Source of the DNA: a virus
Length of the DNA stretch: 27,739 bases
Virus record (IMG/VR): IMGVR_UViG_3300010885_017642
Span: 1-27,739 of that record
Direction: 5' to 3' (one strand)
Position numbers and translations under genes: made by a program. Each line of letters starts with the position of its first letter. The first letter of the stretch is position 1. This document shows positions 25,589-27,739 of the stretch, in pieces. Below the pieces are notes generated by a model. It saw only the letters and a list, made by a program, of their open reading frames with translations, was not told the origin of the DNA and made no database searches.

Positions 25589-25652
25589 AAAAAGATGGGG
25601 CTAGTATCCTAAGAAAGCTTATAAGGGAAACTGTAATAGGATACTGCCCATC
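25589..25652 (-). terminator. Long hairpin with U-run between histone-like gene and small terminase
   Basis: Minus-strand stem GATGGG(25652-25647), C25646-G, then AGTATCCTA (25645-25637) pairs with TAGGATACT (25611-25603), G (25601), and CCCATC (25599-25594), with two single-base bulges and a 25-base loop. TTTTT follows directly (25593-25589). It ends 16 bases before the terS start, so it may be an attenuator rather than a full stop. The long loop lowers my confidence. Confidence 0.55.
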
Positions 25653-25655
25653 TAA

Positions 25656-25817
25656 TTAGGTTGCGGATGCTCTTGCCTTACTTGCGCTTCTAGCACGAGA
25701 AGTTGGCTTCTTAGCTGCCTTCTTGCCTGTAACACGAGTAGTACCCTTTTTCTTAGCTGCTTTCTTTGCTACGACTTTTGGCTTCTTCTTAGCCGTTACT
25801 TTTTTTGCGACTGCCAT
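25656..25817 (-). CDS. Histone H1-like Lys/Ala-rich small protein
   Basis: This 53-residue ORF is too short for most gene callers. It starts at the ATG at 25817, with AGGAGA 6-7 bases before, and ends TAA at 25658-25656. The protein has 16 Lys and 4 Arg and no Asp or Glu; the pattern AKKK, AKKAAKKK, GKKAAKKP and a final Ser/Ala/Arg-rich stretch (SRARSASKARASAT) resembles bacterial histone H1-like (Hc1/AlgP-type) tails. It probably binds DNA or RNA without sequence preference. It stands between the conserved unknown gene and terS, so it might act on packaged DNA or on the host nucleoid; that is inference. Confidence 0.8.
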   Translation of the reverse strand: MAVAKKVTAKKKPKVVAKKAAKKKGTTRVTGKKAAKKPTSRARSASKARASAT

Positions 25818-25845
25818 AGGAGTTCTCCTGTAAAATCAAATAAAC

Positions 25846-25859
25846 GATGGTTTCCCATC
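25846..25859 (-). promoter_or_regulatory. Small GNRA-capped hairpin before the histone-like gene
   Basis: The minus strand reads GATGG-GAAA-CCATC, then GTTTATTTG. It lies in the 62-base gap between the unknown gene and the histone-like gene. A second stem AAAAGAC/GTCTTTT (25895-25889 with 25873-25867) spans the stop of the unknown gene. Both could slow or end transcription weakly. Confidence 0.35.
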
Positions 25860-25879
25860 CCCATTCAAAAGACTTCCTG

Positions 25880-26326
25880 TTAAGTTAGGTCTTTTAAATT
25901 CTGAGTAACCGATTTACCTTCTGAGGTGTTATACGGCACTTTTACGGAGTTTAACTCAACATTTAAAGATTTTGCTACTTTCACACCATCAATATATTTA
26001 TCCCCGTGTACCATCCACTTCATGGCTTGTAGGAATTGCTCTTTCTGCTCTCTGCTTTGAAATACTAAACAGCACCAATACTCGGAATCAGTAGCAAGCC
26101 TGAATCTTTCCTGCTCTGCCCTGTTTCTTTCCATAAAGCCCTTTTGGACTTCGTTAAACTCTTGAGCCGTGTCCACTTCATCATTGCCTGTGTACTCAAT
26201 CTCATCAAATGGGTGCGCTTGCTTACTACCGACACCTATTGTAGGTTTGCCCCCAATGTTTAGGCTTATGCCTGATCCACCGAGTTTAATGCCAGACCCT
26301 ATGCCTGACCCGATCTTGATACTCAT
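25880..26326 (-). CDS. Conserved phage protein of unknown function (PAPS-reductase partner)
   Basis: The protein has 148 residues. The first 40 are Gly/Ser/Ile repeats (IGSGIGSGIKLGGSGISLNI), low-complexity. The rest is helical and charged, with DTAQEFNEVQKGFMERNRAEQERF, then DSEYWCCLVFQSREQKEQFLQAM and GDKYIDGVKVAKSLNVEL. I recognise the 'DSEYW..LVFQSREQKEQFL...GDKYxDG' pattern as a widespread phage family commonly placed before terminase, but no function is known to me. Its ATG shares one base with the stop of the enzyme gene (TAATG), so the two are coupled and may work together. Confidence 0.72.
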   Translation of the reverse strand: MSIKIGSGIGSGIKLGGSGISLNIGGKPTIGVGSKQAHPFDEIEYTGNDEVDTAQEFNEVQKGFMERNRAEQERFRLATDSEYWCCLVFQSREQKEQFLQAMKWMVHGDKYIDGVKVAKSLNVELNSVKVPYNTSEGKSVTQNLKDLT

Positions 26327-27051
26327 TATGTATGCCCTTTCATAGCAAATTCATATCTATATATTTCAACTTCGACCATAGGAAACCATTCGAGTATCTT
26401 TTGATAATCTAATGGGTAATGCTTTTTAATTTGGAATATAAATCTTAAATCTAATCCGTCAAAGCTTCTGCCGAATAGGTTGTAGTCTACTGGCAGTTTG
26501 ACCCCTGCCTTTTTAATCTCATCAATGAGCCTTTGCTTAGACCAATCATAAACGGGATAGTAGTGCCTTTGGTTGGTATTGATAGCCCCATGCTTTTGAA
26601 TAGCTAACCTGCGTTGGATTGAATCGTTTTGTCTAACCCCGATTGCAGTAAAGACTTCATCAGGATCTAGATCATTATCATAGGCAACGGCATAAGCCGT
26701 GTCCTCTCTGTTTGGTTCTTGCAGGTCTAGCCTTTGCATAAACCTTAAACGCTCTGGCGGTTGAAAGGTCATGCCATTGAGCATCCTATACAAGGAATCG
26801 TGTGGCATCCTTACTATTTTGGTATCAAAGAAATCCTCATAGTATTGGAGCGATTCTTCTATGAACGATAGATTGCCGGGAATCAAATACATATAGAACG
26901 GAACAATAGTATCGAAGTGATCCCTGATTGCCAGCCATGATGCTATTGAATCCTTACCGCATGAAAAAGCTAGTAGCGTGTCAGGTGTTACTCCTCTGAT
27001 CTGCTGAATAACTTCTTCAGAATTTTCTGCTCTCTTAAATTGATGAATCAT
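26326..27051 (-). CDS. PAPS reductase-like adenine nucleotide alpha hydrolase
   Basis: The protein has 241 residues. The PP-loop motif is SCGKDS at 30-35 (LLAFSCGKDSIASWL), followed by a Rossmann-like fold (FYMYLIPGNLSFIEESL; TKIVRMPHDSLYRML) and the family phrase AIGVRQNDSIQRRLAI, then HYYPVYDWSKQRLIDEI. Members activate a substrate by adenylylation or handle APS/PAPS. In phages they are often linked with sulfur or nucleotide-modification systems, but the substrate is unknown here. No Cys pair typical of true sulfate assimilation reductases is evident. It is first in the visible minus-strand series; its transcription would start in 27052-27250. Confidence 0.85.
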   Translation of the reverse strand: MIHQFKRAENSEEVIQQIRGVTPDTLLAFSCGKDSIASWLAIRDHFDTIVPFYMYLIPGNLSFIEESLQYYEDFFDTKIVRMPHDSLYRMLNGMTFQPPERLRFMQRLDLQEPNREDTAYAVAYDNDLDPDEVFTAIGVRQNDSIQRRLAIQKHGAINTNQRHYYPVYDWSKQRLIDEIKKAGVKLPVDYNLFGRSFDGLDLRFIFQIKKHYPLDYQKILEWFPMVEVEIYRYEFAMKGHT

Positions 27052-27256
27052 TTATTTACAATCTCCCTTATTTAATATTATCTCATATTCAAAATAATAT
27101 TTAATTAGGATATTCACCTACAGACGGAACAGATTATCTTTTCACATTTTTATAATCGAACAGTTGCGAACAGTTTGGTGTAACTTTATACCCTCTCTCT
27201 ATGTAATAGAGAGAGGGTATAAAAACGAGAGATAAACTGTTAATCAAAACTGTTAA
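27052..27256. other. AT-rich non-coding control region
   Basis: No protein gene fits here. 27057-27115 is almost all A/T with words such as TTTAATATTA and AAAATAATATTTAATTAG, as in DNA unwinding elements or promoters. CGAACAGTT occurs at 27157-27165 and 27167-27175, a 10-base period, and AAACTGTTAAT at 27234-27244 and 27247-27257. The minus-strand promoter for the gene series probably lies here, but no box is convincing. Confidence 0.55.
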
Positions 27257-27257
27257 T
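27157..27257. repeat. Symmetric iteron-like heptamers around a palindrome
   Basis: Two AACAGTT heptamers (27159-27165, 27169-27175) stand on the left and two of the reverse-complement word AACTGTT (27235-27241, 27248-27254) on the right of a perfect inverted repeat. The layout suggests a bound regulator or an initiator protein. Confidence 0.6.
27185..27223. repeat. Perfect 17-bp inverted repeat with 5-base loop
   Basis: Arms 27185-27201 and 27207-27223 are exact reverse complements (TTTATACCC and CTCTCTCTA against its complement) around TGTAA. No U tract follows on either strand, so it is not a normal terminator. An operator or cruciform is possible. Confidence 0.8.
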
Positions 27258-27293
27258 AAAACCAGCCGAGAAATAATCCCCTAAAAATAGCCC

Positions 27294-27302
27294 TGTGGAT
27301 AA
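27294..27302 (-). other. Perfect DnaA-box sequence
   Basis: TGTGGATAA on the plus strand is the exact complement of TTATCCACA, the consensus DnaA box. A one-mismatch box (TTATTTACA) lies at 27052-27060. One exact box can occur by chance, but it lies near AT-rich DNA and iteron-like repeats. Confidence 0.5.
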
Positions 27303-27316
27303 CTTACCAGCAAAAC

Positions 27317-27354
27317 ATAGGGAAAACCCTATATATTGCCTAAAAAATAGGCAA
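27317..27354. repeat. Two tandem small hairpins with A loops
   Basis: ATAGGG-AAAA-CCCTAT (27317-27332) and TTGCCTA-AAAAA-TAGGCAA (27336-27354) are perfect 6- and 7-bp stems only 3 bases apart. Confidence 0.65.
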
Positions 27355-27474
27355 AATGCCCTGTAAGCTGGTATCAGCCCCTAAAAAAGCCCTGTAAGCC
27401 CTTGATTTTAAAGGATTTTCATAAAATTGTGGCAAAAAAGCCCTTAAATTACCCTTTTGGTATTGTTTTGCCTG

Positions 27475-27480
27475 TATAAT
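27475..27480 (+). promoter_or_regulatory. Candidate -10 box for the plus-strand RNA
   Basis: TATAAT is perfect and preceded by TG. No good -35 stands 16-18 bases upstream. Transcription would start near 27487, just before the first helix of the candidate RNA. Confidence 0.35.
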
Positions 27481-27486
27481 TACCCT

Positions 27487-27724
27487 ATTGGTAGCAGGAA
27501 ACAAGTAAGCGGTACAAAAAGCCCATTGCCTACTACCTAAGTGTTGCGGTAGCCCCGAGATAGATTCAGAACTCCGAATCGAAGCGTGTCGAAAGACTTA
27601 ATCAAGGGATCTCTACCCAGCAGGTCGTGAAACTCGGCAGACTACCAAGTCCAAGTGGCGAAGCCATTGGCAAACACTTTTTAGTGGGTAGCGCATAAGG
27701 TTCGTTATATGAGCCTTATGCGGT
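27487..27724 (+). ncRNA. Candidate structured non-coding RNA
   Basis: No reading frame is supported. Helices found by reading: 27490-27498 with 27529-27537 (8 of 9 pairs); 27548-27552 with 27642-27646 and 27555-27559 with 27633-27637, colinear; GATTC/GAATC 27563-27567 with 27576-27580; GTC-GAAA-GAC 27588-27597; CTACCCA 27613-27619 with TGGGTAG 27685-27691, which crosses the second helix as a pseudoknot; CCAAGTGGC-GAA-GCCATTGG 27651-27670; CGCATAAGG 27692-27700 with 27714-27722. GNRA-type and GAA loops favour the plus strand. It matches no class I can name; not tRNA, and RNase P or group I intron signatures are missing. The 3' end is unclear. Confidence 0.5.
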
Positions 27725-27739
27725 ATCTAATAAATACCA

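Larger units (their letters stand above)
27290..27399 (+). repeat. GCCCTGT direct repeats
   Basis: GCCCTGT occurs at 27290, 27358 and 27389; the last two share GCCCTGTAAGC and are 31 bases apart. Each follows an A-rich word. Confidence 0.6.

Noticed and set aside
27185-27223. Rho-independent terminator at the perfect palindrome
   Set aside because: Neither strand has a T run after the stem.
27487-27724. Group I intron or RNase P RNA
   Set aside because: The AGACTA word at 27639 has no matching TAGTC later, and RNase P core motifs are missing.
27640-27739. tRNA or tmRNA 3' end (GGTTCG and a final ACCA)
   Set aside because: No cloverleaf or T-arm of proper length can be formed; the GGTTCG lies in a 13-base loop.

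Overview
The window is a contiguous piece of a tailed phage (or prophage) genome with a contractile, myovirus-type tail. Every protein gene I can support lies on the minus strand, so the genes read from right to left: PAPS-reductase-like enzyme, small unknown protein, histone-like peptide, small and large terminase, portal, MuF-like head protein, multidomain maturation protease, scaffold, decoration protein, DUF2184-type major capsid protein, neck and connector proteins, tail sheath, tail tube, tail-assembly chaperone with a likely -1 frameshift extension, tape measure with lysozyme, baseplate hub, plug, spike and wedge proteins, baseplate J, its partner, and two tail fibres. The second fibre is very large and runs off the left edge. 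AT-rich DNA, Gly-X-Ser collagen-like fibres, C1q-like jelly rolls and the small Lys/Ala-rich protein suggest an aquatic phage of a Gram-negative, possibly betaproteobacterial, host. The host guess is inference from family resemblance only.

Layout. (1) 27052-27739 has no protein gene but is dense in structure: an AT-rich stretch, a perfect inverted repeat with 17-bp arms flanked by two AACAGTT sites on one side and two AACTGTT sites on the other, a perfect DnaA-box sequence, small tandem hairpins, repeated GCCCTGT words, a TATAAT box and then about 240 bases on the plus strand that fold into several mutually consistent helices, including a pseudoknot. I read this as a control or origin-like region followed by a candidate non-coding RNA. 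(2) 25160-27051 holds accessory genes and small terminase. (3) 17352-25160 is the packaging and head module, visibly richer in G+C than the tail genes. It closes with a strong terminator after the capsid gene. (4) 11879-17208 holds neck, sheath, tube and chaperone. (5) 1-11866 holds tape measure, baseplate and fibres.

How it works together. The terminases package DNA through the portal into a shell built by the capsid protein on the scaffold and matured by the protease. Connector proteins join head and tail. The tape measure, chaperones, tube and sheath build a short contractile tail. Hub, iron-type spike and J-type wedge proteins form the baseplate. Two fibre proteins that share the same N-terminal adaptor probably attach to the same baseplate site. 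Genes in the baseplate block mostly overlap by 4 bases, which points to coupled translation.

The points most worth following up are the candidate RNA and palindrome at the right end, a complete NUDIX hydrolase domain inside the maturation protease, a zero-acidic-residue histone-like peptide next to terminase with a hairpin between them, the same small beta domain inserted in both sheath and baseplate J, and the chaperone frameshift.
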